Source: Anagrus nilaparvatae (lineage: Eukaryota; Arthropoda; Insecta; Hymenoptera; Mymaridae). From it: DNA of 64,000 bases. A program made the translations under genes and the position numbers. The notes under the pieces were generated by a model. It was not told where the DNA came from. It did not search any database and saw only the letters and a program-made list of their open reading frames with translations. Shown piece by piece: positions 45,729-59,329 of the stretch. Location of the stretch: positions 20,230,001-20,294,000 of the forward strand of contig JAKSXM010000137.1 in NCBI GenBank assembly GCA_022575985.1, read 5' to 3'. Within the stretch, counting starts at the first letter, position 1, and each line of letters begins with the position of its first letter.

Positions 45729-47984
45729 AAATCTAAAAATATAAGTAATTTACCTCGGGAATTTCCGCCCAGTTTGTATAAATTAATATAATATTGAAAA
45801 AATATAAATTAAAAAAAAAAATAAAATATATATAAATCTTAATTTTTTATCAAAATAAAAATTTAGATCAACAGGTGGTTACATAAATAATCTAGTACAA
45901 ATAAAAATATCTTCGTAAAAATTCCCTTATTTTATAAAGTAAATATAATTTTTTGATAAAAAATTAAACTAGAATAATTAGCATGATTAATTTTTCAAAT
46001 AATAAATTTAGGCCATTTTTTGCTTATACGTTTTTATTTTACAGACTAATTGTATATATATATATATCACGATATATATGCATTAATGCGCAATATAATA
46101 TCGACAAGATAGCATTACATGTTTAGCTTGTAATAAGTTTAATTCAATCGGTAATACTACATTAATCCTTCAAAATCGTCCTTGCAAAAAAAAATTCACT
46201 AGAATAATTTCATATATATAACTACGACAGACGTTAATGCAAAAAAATTTAAACATATATATAGAAGGAGCGAAGAAAAAGTTATATATGCGGCCTCGAC
46301 TGCACGCGCAAAATTAAGAAAAATCCATCAATTGTAAATCTTATTTACTGTTTTAAAAAAAAATATTTTTACCTATAAAACAACGTTGTTTATGTAATAT
46401 GTATCGACTCGATAACGTAAAAGAACAATTGAATATATATATAACACTCTATTCTGTACAATAAACATTTATAAAAAAAAGAATTAAAAAAAAAAACTAT
46501 TTGCAAAAGTAATATTAGCAAGGCCATACTATAATCACAACAGTATTATAGTAAATGCGCAGCAGTTTAAAGAAATTGGGCCATGTGTTTCGCTACATAG
46601 AAAAAGAGAAAAATATTCGCGTAACGGCGAAAAAACTTATAATATGGAGGCCGTTGAGTCTATATATATATATATATATATACGAAGAAAAACAAAAACA
46701 TAACCTCATTTTTCTCTCATAATATTATTACTATATACACGTAAAAGTATGTTAAGAATTGCGACGTTTCAAAACAACAACATAACCATTAACAACTTAT
46801 ATATATATATATTATTCATTCATGAAATTTGTATTTTTCATATATACACTGTTATATGTGTGTAATAAATAAATAAAACAAGTTTTTTTTTTTTTTTCAT
46901 CGTACTTTCATTTTTCTCTGTAGAAATTTGTTATTATATTTATAATTGTGTCAATTAAAAAAAATTAATATTACAAGAAAAATGCGAAAAAATTATATAA
47001 TTATTTTTGTTTATTATATATGTGTATGACATATATTTATATATTTTTAGATAATATTATAGAATTGACACAATTTTTAGATGAGTAAGTTGTATTTTTT
47101 TTTTTATTTTTAGTTTTATAATTTGTATTTTTGTAACAGTTTTTATTATAATAATAGAATATTTTTGTTTTTTTTGAATTTTTTCATTTTTAAATTTGGA
47201 CTGTTAATCAATTTAAATGTTATTTTTGAGAACAATATCTTTAAATATTATTGTTTGAATCATCAGAAATTCGAAAAAAAAATTATTAAGTAATATGTTC
47301 GGAATTGAATGCCAAAATTTTATTAAGAAACTTTTTCCGGTTTCTGTATAAAGAATTTGACATTTTAAATACGAAGAAATTAAACCACAAAATATTATAT
47401 TAATCAAAGATTCTGGAGTCTGAAAATAGATTTATCATGGCCCAAAAAAATAAATACAATATATGGGACAACTGAACCTGTTAAAAGGATTTCACTCCAA
47501 AAATACAAAAAAAAAAAAAATTTTACTTTTTGGGAAAATATTTTGTTGCCATTCAAAATTTTAATTATTTGCCAAATATTTTGAAAAATCTTAATGGAAA
47601 TAAACAAGCCATCAAGATTAAAATGAAATCTCATCTACTAGATAAACAATAATATTGTTGTTATCAATTAAATTAAAATTCCCAAATGCTGTTATATAAT
47701 TTTCCCTCAAGGGACAATCTAATACATGTTTATATGTATTTATAATATCTTATGTTTGTGTTACAGGATTTATCGACCTTATTGGGCATAAAGTTTTAGT
47801 TCAATTTTTTGTACTTTTATTTTTTATTAATATTATATTAATAATTTTCTTTAATCATAACTATTTTACTATAAACTCAGGTGGATTTCATCCACTTGAG
47901 CAAGTTACTTTGCATTTTTAATATCGTATCGTGTTTTGTAATTATAAATGGTTTTAAATAAATAAATAAAATAGGGTGAAAACT
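45729..47984. other. No gene recognised; AT simple repeats
   Basis: Contains an uninterrupted (TA) tract at 46661-46682 and several shorter ones. The 46250-46680 stretch has some CpG-containing words (GCGGCCTCGACTGCACGCGC), possibly regulatory but unsupported. Confidence 0.5.
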
Positions 47985-48168
47985 CTTGAGTCCGACCCTT
48001 CCATACTATAAGGAAATTTTTATCATTCTCTCATTGGCAGATGTAAGTTCCGGTCCGAAAGTTACGGAAATTTCTATTAATAGCGTTAATTTTTAATTTC
48101 TGTCATTGGTGATAGACCTAAATTTAAACTAAAGCGCCATGCAGGGGTTGGGAAAGGGTTGGACTTAA
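47985..48168 (+). mobile_element. Family N MITE, copy N1
   Basis: TTGAGTCCGACCCTTCC at the left is inverted, with one gap and one substitution, as GGAAAGGGTTGGACTTAA at the right, enclosing about 184 bp. The interior has AGTTCCGGTCCGAAAGTTAC and ATTTCTGTCATTGGTGATAG. The diverged copy N2 at 14.9 kb lies in the opposite orientation. Confidence 0.75.
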
Positions 48169-51100
48169 TATTTAGTCCACGAAAGATTTTTTTTCTGATT
48201 TTTTTCCGATGATTGGATGATCCACTTAAAGATCCATTCCCCGAATTTGATAAATTGTTGGTGATGGTGCCCCAAAATGATAGGCCACGGTGATTTACTT
48301 TGATGATTATTTCGTAATTAACTCTGCATTATGGTTTAATATAGCTCTTTCTAAGGGTTGTAGGTAAAAACTGATTTTAGAAATAGAAAGAGTGGCCCAA
48401 ATTACCTCACAGGTAGCCTTTCATTTAAAACCCAAAATATTTATTTATTTTTTATCAAAATTCATCTGTCCAAAAATGGTCGATTAGTCACTAATGGGTT
48501 AAGGAACTCAATTTAAAATTTGAATATATCAAAAAAGTAATAACATAAAATTTTAAAAATATTCAACAATTTCAAAATAAAAAATCCTCATGTATTTTAT
48601 TATTGTCATTGAAATATATTTATAAGACATTAATTTCTAAAAATAAACTTTTTTATATTTATATATACTACACGAGTTTATCTACACATGTATTTAAATA
48701 TTACATAGTATAGCGTACAGTTACATACATAATTATTATTTGTTTTTGCAAAAAAAAAAAATTTTTTTTTACTACCTACTTTTTTTTTGAAATTTAAATT
48801 AAAAAATAAAAATTTTAATTAATTCTATGTACGCAATATTAAATAATAATAAAAAAATATCTATAATAACAAAAATATATATAAATGATTTATATTTTTA
48901 TCAATATAATTTATTATTGTATTATTGTCTTTTTGTTTTTGATGTAAAATGGAATATAACGATGAATAATAATTATTTCTGATAAATATTTTCATTTTGT
49001 TTTTTTAAATTTATTTTTTTCGTAGAATTTAATATATATGGGTATTTTTGGCTTGATTGAGGCCAAATTTATAGTGTCTCTGATGAACACCATAAAATTC
49101 GGAATTATAGAGAAAAACGCTGTACCTTAAATTGAGAAAATTTTCATCAGGTATATGACCTATATAAAATTTGGTGTCAATCAGATTGTTCAAAAGGTGT
49201 ATTTAAACATTTAACAGATGATTTATGGGTCTAATCCTTTAATTACTTTGATGCCTACAAACCAAGATTTGATTCTATAGAAAGTTAAAAACAAAAACTT
49301 TTCGAAAATAATTGTATATAAACTCAGCCTTGAAAATCAATTTAATTTTGGCCAAAAATTCCTATATTTAAATATTCTAATTTTTTAAATAAACAAAAAG
49401 TATGTTAAAAATGCAAATTTTTATTTTAACCATAACAAACGTTATGCATAGTAATATTTTATTTGAACTAAATTTTTAAAAGGAAATTTTTTTTAAAATG
49501 TATATTAACAAATTCCTTTCTCATGTTTTTGCGCAGTAAATAAAATTTTTTTATAAAAAAAAAAAAAGTTTATAACAACAATAATAAGCGAAAGACCCAA
49601 TTACGTCATTTGAGAAAGTGTGCGACTCTATTTCTCTGCAAATCAAAATGAAGGCCTTATAAACTTATTTTATTTATTTACAAAACAAAAATGCACGTGT
49701 ATTTTATATACTAACTTGTTGTTGTTGTTGTTGTTTGTTGTTGTTGTTTTTTAAATTATGTAAGTTTTTAACAGGTATTGGTAGTAGGTAAGCATTTTTT
49801 ATTTGAAATAAAAAAAAATCGAGTCATTTAATATTTATATATATTAGACTGGTAGTTATTTTGTTTCGGTTGTTCAGTGAAATTAGTTTCCAATTACCAT
49901 ACGAATTAGATTTTCAGAATTACAGGTCATTTAATCATGATCGATAATATGAAAATAACGTTGTTTGTTATGGGACCAAAAATTCGCTCAATAAAAGTCA
50001 ATATATTTGGTAGAAATACTTAAGAGTAATTAAATGAGCTATAATTTTGATAATCTTTTTTATTTCATATCAAAAGTCCCAGAAATTTTTTAATTTAACT
50101 GCAAGACTAATATATATATACCAATATGGTATGTTTGAAGAATTCCAACTTTGTATGTTATAAATTATTTTTTAATTGCAAGAAAAATGCACTTTAATTT
50201 TATTTTTTAAAACTTTAAATAAAGAGAAAAATTCCATTCAAAATTATGGGAATTTTATAATTTATTTAAAATTGCAATTTTAAATTAAATTCATTTTTAA
50301 TTAAAAAGTCATAAAAATTAAATCGTACGTGGTATTTTCATTTGCATGATTTGCATTAAAAAAAATTATTTTTGGTATGTTTGTAGTTTTTTAATTTAAA
50401 ATCCCAGATTTAAATCATGGTAATGACAATTATAAGATATGCCGAAAAAAACCTTTATCTGCGTCTCAAAATTTTCAGGATTATCTTGTAAACAATTTAT
50501 TGACCAAATTATATGCAACCAATGTTTTACTTCTCAAATATTGTACTTAAATTTATTTTGCCAAATTTATTAAAAAAATTAAACCTGTTGCTGTTACTAT
50601 TTTCTGTTAAAAAATGCAATTTACCCCCATTTAAAAATTCACTACAAGGAAAAATAAATAATAAAATTCTTTAAGAAAAAAAATATCTATATTTGTTCAT
50701 TAAAATAAATACATAAAAACAATTTTATTTAGGTTATATACTTGAAAAAAATTTTTATTTATTGCAAAATAGTAAAAAACAAAACAACAAGTAATAATAT
50801 AAGATTATTATTGCATCATACTTTCACTTTGTTATTATTTTTGAATTAATAAAAAAATAATAAATTACACAATCTTTACATATTTTAATATTATTATTAT
50901 TATTATTTATTAATAAAATACAAAAAAAAATTAATTCTTTAATGGTATATAAAATATATAAGAAAGTTATATAAACAAGGACGAATTTTCTAACCTACTT
51001 TTATAATTTATAAGAGAATGGGAGAAATATTTTTTAAGATAGATTTTAACTATGTTTTTATTTTTTGTTTAGAAATATTTATTATTATTGTATATTACTA

Positions 51101-53078
51101 TAACATTGTTTTTATTTAATAAAAAATAAAATTATTTTTTATGCTAAATATTTTAATAATTAAGATATTATCTGTTTAAAAAAATTTTTAGTGTTTACTA
51201 GATTGGATGATATTTTAAAAATTTTAATTGTTTTTGTAAAAAAACCCTGTGTCTATAAAATAAGAAGACGTTATTTTTCATAAAAATTCTAATTTTAACG
51301 TTTTTTTCTCAATTATAACATCTGTTTTTGAGAAAAGAACAAATTAATAGGGATTTTGATTGTTTTATTATTTAGTAACTTTTTATCTAAAAGTTCAATA
51401 AATTTTTTGCTTTTACATCCTGAAAATTTTGAATCACAAATGACAAGGGGTTTATCCGCTTACCTTATATTTGGTCTTACCATGAGTTATCCAAAAACTA
51501 CAGGAAGAGAATACCAATATTTATGTGGTATCCTAAATTCACCAAAATTGTTTTATGTTTGGGATATTCAGGATATTATTTTAGGGCAAGGAATTCAATA
51601 TTTGGTAAAATACATAAGTATTATTTGAAGATGTTGCTTTGGTACTAAAATTGGATGTCAAATCAAATTCATTTTGGTTTATAAAATTTGTTAAAAAATT
51701 CCAAAATTTTCCTACTGACTACCAAATATTCTAAATTGGTTAAATAATATATGTATAGAATTATTAGTACCCTAAGATAGAATGAATTCTTATATATTTA
51801 TGTATATCTACATGCATAAGTTTCATAACTTATAGATCGTTATTATAGTGACCGACATTCCTCGCGGTGAATTGCACCACTAATAATAATACCGATGACG
51901 TCATTCGCTTATAAACTCTCGCGAGCTTTAACGACTAGTCAACCATTGGAATTTCCGTTTAATATCTTGCTGTTGTTTTCGATATTATTATTATATTATT
52001 TATATAAAAAACAACAAGTATTAATAAAATAATAATTTTTGTTATTAATTTATTTAAATGATTTAAGTAAATAAACATTTTTTATTAACATTAGCTTAAA
52101 AAATAAAAATATTTATGTAAATGATAAAGGATAAGATAAAATATCTATAAAAATGAATGTATAAATAAAAAATATATACAAATATATATATATTTATATC
52201 CTATTACAAGCTGAGCTATAAACCTAGATATTCAACATGAATTCAGAAAACGGCCAAGTGACATTGCGATGCATTATAAATGCGCAAATTACTCGTTAAG
52301 AATGCAGTTACATGAGAAATGAACTATTCTGACCGGCACGCAGCTTGAGGCAACACAACATATTACTTGCTTCTGGAATTTCAAATATCTTTACGGATGA
52401 TAAAAACTTTTCTACTTAATGTATGATTTTAATGGATTTTAACATTTTAAAATATACTTTTACAGAAAAAGATATTACATATTCTTTAAACTTATTGAAA
52501 CTTTCTGTATTTTTTTCTTTTGTTTTTTTTTTACTTCGCATATTTCATTTTATATGCGCAAAATTTTTTGAATATTTGCTTAAAATATTTAAATAAATGT
52601 TTTTACAGTTAGTTATTTTTTCTTTTCTGTTTAACATTGTTTATCGTGTTAATATTATTCTTTTAAAATAATATTAAATATATATAAGAATTGGGATCTA
52701 ATTGTATTTTAAGCTTTGAAATTGTAGGATATAAAATGCAAAAATTTAAATTAAGTTTAAAAATTACATTTATTCTAATTTTTTTTCGTTTCTCGAAAGA
52801 GAATTGTACTTTTAGTATTATATAAGCACAACCATTTATTATAACTTCAATTATTACAAATGACTACATTTACTATTTCTATATGAAATTAAGGTTACTT
52901 ATTCAAAATTTTAAGAATTAAAGTTGTATATGCAGCTTATAAAACTGATACAAAAATACTAATTAAATTAATCAAATTGATCACTAATAAATAAACTGTT
53001 GGTTTATAGAAAGCATCAATTAATGTCTTTGAATGAATACTTCTTCTTCAGGCTCTTATATTTATATCCTCTCAAAGC
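48169..53078. other. No gene recognised; AT-rich filler with one CpG-containing patch
   Basis: There is a (TTG)n tract at 49717-49748. Bases 51845-51960 (CGACATTCCTCGCGGTGAA, CGATGACGTCATTCG, CTCTCGCGAGC) stand out for CpG content and hold a perfect CRE palindrome TGACGTCA near 51896, a possible enhancer or promoter. A 90-codon plus-strand frame at 51356-51628 has no recognisable motif. Confidence 0.5.
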
Positions 53079-53097
53079 CTTTTTACTTGTGAGAAAA
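53079..53097 (+). repeat. CATTTCRCTTGCGAGAAAA motif, degenerate copy 5 of 5
   Basis: This copy reads CTTTTTACTTGTGAGAAAA after TTATATCCTCTCAAAGC, whose spacing and words resemble copies 2 and 4. Confidence 0.5.
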
Positions 53098-53211
53098 TAC
53101 AGTGAACATCGACAAAATTATGTCAATATAAAAATTATGTTTCTGCACAGTAGTCACGAAAGTACTATATAAGTACGTGAAATTTCTCGCTACTGTCGCA
53201 GAAAAATTTTA

Positions 53212-53305
53212 TACGGCCCTTGTCCATAAATAAAGAATGTCCCAAATCGTAGTTTTTTTTACGTGCGATTTGGGCCATTCTTTACTTTTCTGGACACGAG
53301 CCGTA
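53212..53305. repeat. 94-bp hairpin, pre-miRNA-sized
   Basis: TACGGCCCTTGTCCATAAAT, AAAGAATGTCCCAAATCG and then a T-rich loop are followed by CGATTTGGGCCATTCTTTAC and TGGACACGAGCCGTA. Arms of about 40 bases pair with few mismatches and a small internal loop. TA lies at both outer ends, so a tiny foldback MITE is as likely as an RNA gene. Confidence 0.7.
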
Positions 53306-56300
53306 AATAAACTATTATGAAACTAAAAGTATAAGGTATATTCTCAGATAACGGATTGAATAGAGATGCATAATTAAAAAAACTTTTTGAAAACAACAAA
53401 TTTTTGAAAATTTAAAATCCTAGTTTAAATAAGAAATTCTGGTATTTAAAAAAAGTGATAATCATGAAATGTTCAATTTTGGTTTGAATTTACTTCTAAG
53501 CCATTATCTTTCTTCAAGCTATTGAACTAATATTTGATTGTTAAAATTTCTCGAATCTACAAATGGCGTAGTAAACTAAAAATTTCAAGTGAATCATACA
53601 AATAATGGGGCGTATTATTAACATAATTACGAAGATATTAATTTTTTTATCATAAACCTATATTTTCTAGATATTAAATAAAAAATAAAAATTCTTTTAA
53701 ATAAACATTTAAAACATTTTAATTTTAATCACATTCTTAGAAGAAATAAATAAAGATTATTTAAATTCAATGAAAGCTAATCAGAATTATTTTTTATTTT
53801 TATTTTGTAGAATAATATCTAAAAAAAATTCATTTAATTATGTATTAACTTATCTTATTATTGGAAAATAATATTTTTTATACTTGAAAATATGAAAACT
53901 TGTTTATATTTATTTAATACTTCATTAATTTATATTGTTTATTACATAATAAAATACATATTTGATAAACAAAATTAAAAAAGAAATTTTTTTTTTCAAC
54001 ATAAATTATATCTTACACTGTTTTACAAATTCATGTAAAATTATCATTTATCAATATTAAAATTCATTATTCATTTTTGTTTAAATATGATAGTATGTAT
54101 TATAAAAGTAGATAAAACTTGTATTATATGGAAAAAAATGTTTTTACGTTGTATATGCAAGTTATATGCATATATATATGTGATAAATGATAAGTAATAA
54201 AGTTAATAATTATTGATAATTCATTTACATAAATATAATCAATGTATTTCTTACTGTTGCTGATAACAATTTTTAAGAATTATATTTATAACAAACAGGA
54301 TGTAGATATATGTTATGCAAATGCAATTAAATGAAAAATAATTTTTAATGAAAAAACAATTTTTACAGAAAATGAAGATGATGAAAAAATTTTAGTTTTG
54401 ATGATAATCCTAAGTTGAAAAACCTTACTCGAACTTATTAATTGGTTTGTGTTTCAAAACTATGATATTTTTCGGTAATCTTTGTGACCTTATGCTCTAA
54501 ATACTACAAATTAAAAAAAAATATTTAAAGAATCTATGTATTTTTAGAAAAATTCTAAAAATTCAAAGGATTCATTAATTTTTCCAAAGTTTTAGATATT
54601 AGTAATTTATGATCTAAGTTGAATTTTAAATGTATTTATGAAAAAAATTTCACCACGACTTCCATAAGTAATTCGTATAATTTCTTGTGTTAATTAAATT
54701 AGCTTACAAAAGTTTAATTTTGAAAATAGGCTTAAAATTGTCAAAATAAGTTCTTTAAAATATAAACATACAAAACCATAAAGCAAGTACAGTATTTTAG
54801 TCATAAAGCATACACTGAATTTAAAAATAATTATTTATTGTTTCCAGAAAATGTGCGAAGTCACGATAAAAGCTTATTACTTTTATAAGTATTGCGATCA
54901 TTCATTCATAAAATCTTTTCTGAGTATTATTTATTCTTTGAATATGCTTGGGGGAGTGTACGAGATTTCTATAAAGAGGATATAAATATACGTCATAATA
55001 TGTTGAGAATCATATGCCATATAAATTTTAGATTTTTTTATCATATAAAAGTAGTGAAAATACCATCAAAAAATTAAACAGCTTTTGATAATTCTGTACC
55101 AAAAACCAGAACTCAATAAGAATTTTGCCACGTCATCATGATATAAAAATTTTACATCGAAAAAGGAAATGCATGAGACCACATCCTTAAAATTCAAAAA
55201 CTATCAAAAATATTAAAAACAAAAAACATATAAACAATAAATTAATATTTTCTCTTCACAAAATTACAAAAATAAGCTATTAAAAATAACAATTACCTAA
55301 GTCACTAAAGAATTCATTCATTTATATGCTATACACCTACGTGTGTAGTTACACTACTTGTAAAGATAAATATCGCGTCATGCTAAAGTTGACGTAGGCT
55401 GTTTATTATTAAGTTATATATATATTGATAAATTTCACATGCACCGGATGTTGATCGTTAAAGGTATCGCAGTTTTCGTTATTAGTCAATCGATTTTTTT
55501 TTTGCATTTATTTACACGCACATATTTCTTTTAAAAAATTATTAACTTTGAATGAAATACTATGTCATCTTTCCCACTTTTTTCTTTCAGAGTGTAACGA
55601 TGATAAGTAAAAAATATAAAATATTTGGTTTGTATTTTGCGTGTGTAAAACTTTGTTTATGCATATTGTGTAACTTTTTTTAACTTCATTTATAACAGTT
55701 TTGAGAGATGATAACATCAGAGCACTTATTAAATGCAAATAGTTTAAATGTATATATTAATATTGAATTAATTTAAAAATTTTTGGAAACAGCTATTCAA
55801 AAGGGGACCAAAATTAATTTTACCAAAATAAATGGACACATGAGTACAAAAGACTAGTTTTAAATGTTGCTATAAATATTATGTAGTAAATGTTTGGCCC
55901 CTTTTATATTAAATCGATTTACAGATATGTAATTATCACGAATTTAATTTTTCTGTAATAATATTGAAATTAATATTTTAAAATTTAAATGAACAAAATT
56001 TTAATACATATTTCAAATTAATTTCCAGGCTAATATATATACGTTTTATTTTTACATTTATTTATATTTATTTGAGGATATAGCTGTCATTCAGAATGTG
56101 TCAGTCATTTTTATAGAAATACACTTCCATTCATTGGCGCCAGTCAGCACTTGAAAATTTACCGATAATAAATAAACATATGTATATATATATATACTAT
56201 GTAGGTATACATCATTTTATTATTATTTTTAAAATACCTACGCAATTACGCCTTTTAAATTTACAGGTTTGTAATAAGATAAATAGCAATTAAAATTTTG

Positions 56301-56863
56301 GTGATTGGGAGATTCTTTTTTTTTTAGAAATTCCTTCCAAGAAGTTTTTATGCTGGACAATTCTCATTGAAAATTTTTCCTGCTTCATTATAAGAACAAA
56401 GAACATTATGACGCCTTTAAATGCCTTTTTAGGGGTTATTTTGCAATATTTTTAGATCATATATGACAAGTAAGGGTGTGTGGTATCGGAAACCCGACCC
56501 AAAATTTTATTTTGGGGGGTTTTCGGATTCGTAACTAGAAGAATGTTTGATTCATTATCAAACTGCAGCCCTATTTCAAAAAATTTCGGGATTTCAAACC
56601 CCATCTAAAAATAGCCCGAACTATTGGTTAACTAACTCGAAACTTAGAGTATCCGTATACCCTTTATAACATGATCAGGCCTTCTATTCCTTTTGGGACA
56701 TTGATCACAAATGTTTAGGTCCTTCGCGCAACAAATTTACTCAGCTCAAATTTCTTGTAATTTTATTGTTACACCAATCCTAATAAGTGGTCTTTTAACA
56801 TGGAACATGTTTACAGAGAAAGGATACCATGGAAATATGAAAATTAAGGGGGGCGGGTCAAAT
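53306..56863. other. No gene recognised; AT-rich filler with an unplaced repeat fragment
   Basis: Bases 56475-56780 are less AT-rich (GGTATCGGAAACCCGACCC, GGGGGGTTTTCGGATTCG) and look like repeat debris next to B2. AACATGGAACATGTT near 56799 recurs inverted at about 59774-59790 (AACATGTTCCATGTT). The plus-strand frame 54892-55077 is not recognisable. Confidence 0.5.
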
Positions 56864-57006
56864 GGGACCTGAATAATTTTAATTTTGGGACTTAGAATAA
56901 TTTCGATTTAGGGACCTAGAATAATTCAAGTTTAGGGACTTTAAACATTTTCGATTTAGGGACCTAGAAAAATACACGTTTAGGGAATCAAAATAGGTTT
57001 AGAATC
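56864..57006 (+). repeat. Family B, copy B2: six 24-bp tandem units
   Basis: Units begin with GGGA at 56864, 56887, 56911, 56935, 56959 and 56983, giving spacings of 23, 24, 24, 24 and 24 bp. The typical unit is GGGACCTAGAATAATTTCG followed by ATTTA. The same array occurs inverted in B1 (28 kb) and B3 (59.6 kb), so it is part of a dispersed element, not a local satellite. Confidence 0.9.
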
Positions 57007-57057
57007 TTAACATCTAGTAAAGGTGGCCTAAATCTCGTTTAGCCTTAAAAAAAGGCG

Positions 57058-57082
57058 TATTTTGCTAATTTAAGGGTGTTTT
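57058..57082 (+). repeat. Fragment of the 63-kb element repeat unit
   Basis: TTTGCTAATTTAAGGGTG here is identical to the same 18 bases in each internal unit of element C (for example near 63195, 63336 and 63475). It lies directly downstream of B2. Confidence 0.7.
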
Positions 57083-59329
57083 CTTTATCACTCCTGCAAG
57101 TGATAGTAACTTTCTTTATTTTGTTTAAAAAATAATAATAATAATAATAATAACAATTTGAATTGAGTATGTTGAGCTTTTATCATCTTGTAGATGTACT
57201 TGATATTTATAGGTCGAATCTAAAGACTAAAGTCAAGTTTATATATATGGGCTATTCCAAGTATATTCAAACCACGGTATTAAAACCAAATGCTTTTTTT
57301 ATTGAATATTTTTTCTATTCATTTACTAGCTTTATTTATATCTTTAGCTAGTATTTATTCACAAAAATTGATTAAAGTTTAATTCGCAATATTAAACAAG
57401 AAAATAAATTATTTTTGCATTATAAAAATACTCTAAGTATACCCCCGTAAAAACCGTTTAAAAATATTTTATAAATTTTTATATACATTTAAATGTCATA
57501 CCAGAATGATCACAGAAAAAGGGAAAATAATGTAAAAAAAAAAGTGTATTTATTTACAAGAAAATATAATAAAGATATATATGAGTTAAACATTTAAAAA
57601 AAATGTTCATTAAAATAATTAAAATTAGTAATTGGAAATAATAAAAAAAATTTAAAGAATTATAACTTTAAGTTATGTACAAAAAGTCTTTTTTTTTTTT
57701 GAATGTTAATAGACACGCTCAACGACCATGAAGACCTTAAAGAAGAAAAAAAAAAGTAGTAATAATGGGGGCTTTTAATAAAATTAAAGTTTAACAAAGT
57801 TATTTTTAGCTCACATTAATACAAAAACTTACCTTATAAATATAAATTTTTATTAAAAGATCATATTAATATGTATTTAAAAGATAAAAATAAAAAAAAG
57901 TAAAATAATTGGTCATTTGGTAAAAGTTAATGATATAATAATTATGCAAATATTATTATTATTACCTCCATGTTCGAGTTGTAATTTGTATTGGTTTCCC
58001 GCATTTCATTATAATATCCTTTAATAAATTATAGTGATTATTTCTTTTATATCTGAAACAAAATCAAAAAAGTTAATTTTTAATGCCATATGTCAATTTT
58101 TTGATGGAAATTTTATACTTTTTAATTAGGTCATATTTTAGTTATTTATTATTAGTTTTTTCAAAGTTAATATGTACTTAATTATTTATGAATTTAATTG
58201 TAAGCTGATAAGAGAAGAAATTTATTTTTTTAGATTGATTAGGATATTGATGTGTTAGTTTATTTACATACTTAGATTTGAACTTGAAGATTAATTATTA
58301 TTAAAATACATTGATTAATGTTTTAGTTTGCTGGATTTAAATAAGATTTTTTGGTTTCATTTTTGGTTTAAAATAGTATATTACGATTACTGCCTGACAA
58401 AAAACCTTTAAGGTCATGACAATTTTTCTCTATCTACCCACAGCAAAAAAATACCAATTGAGCCTTCAGATTTTAGCTTCAGTTCTGTCCTTAATAATGA
58501 AATTCTTCAGCCAAAAAGTTCATTTAATTAATAAAATAAATTTTGGGACATAAATTTAAACATAGCAAATATTTGGATCATAAATTAAATAATCACAAGT
58601 TTTTTGGAAGGTTAAAATCCTAAAATAATAGTATAATTATATTCTTAATCGGTTCGTATAAAGGTTTACAGGTCCAAGGCGTGTAGTGCAATTGGTTAAA
58701 TAAATATTTCTAGATGAGGTTAAGAATTAATTTTTATTTACAAAGGGCAAAGAATATTGCATGTCCGCAAGTATTTATACTTATATATACCATTCGCTTA
58801 TTTCGCCCCTAAGTTTACAGTTTTTTTCCATTATTAATGCAAAAAAGTTTTTAAACTATAGTATAAAAATTCCATATCTATTAATAAATAAAATTAATTT
58901 AAACAAGTCATCCTGATTTTAATCAATATTACAATAATACATCAAAATTAAAAATTTCATTAATATTTCACGTGATAATCTAAATATATTTTAAATTTAA
59001 AAATTATCATAAAATTTATTATACGCAAAAAATAAAAAAATATTTGCTTATTTTTTTCTTAGAATTTTTTTTTTATAAATTAAATTCTTGAAAAAAATAT
59101 ATTTTTATAACATATTTACAGTAAAGTGTTTAGTCATTTCTTAAGAAATTTTAAGATATTATTATGTGTTATAATTTTTTTACTACTTAATTAAATACTT
59201 GGCTGCAAAATTATGCTATTCAGTAAAAGAAACGGGGAATTTTTTAATTTTTTTATGAATATTCTTAAATAGCTTTTTTTCAAACCCAAAAATTTGTTTA
59301 GATGATAAATTTTTACTATAGAAATCTAC
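57083..59329. other. No gene recognised; AT-rich filler
   Basis: An (ATA)n tract lies near 57131-57151. The open frame 57163-57351 is composition-driven. No repeat family identified. Confidence 0.55.

Noticed and set aside
51356..51628. 90-codon plus-strand frame with a fairly protein-like middle
   Set aside because: No motif recognised, no splice or gene context, and the start codon is TTG.
56864..57006. Possible CRISPR array, because of regular 24-bp repeats
   Set aside because: Units are contiguous with no spacers, are diverged, are dispersed at three loci and lie in a eukaryotic genome.
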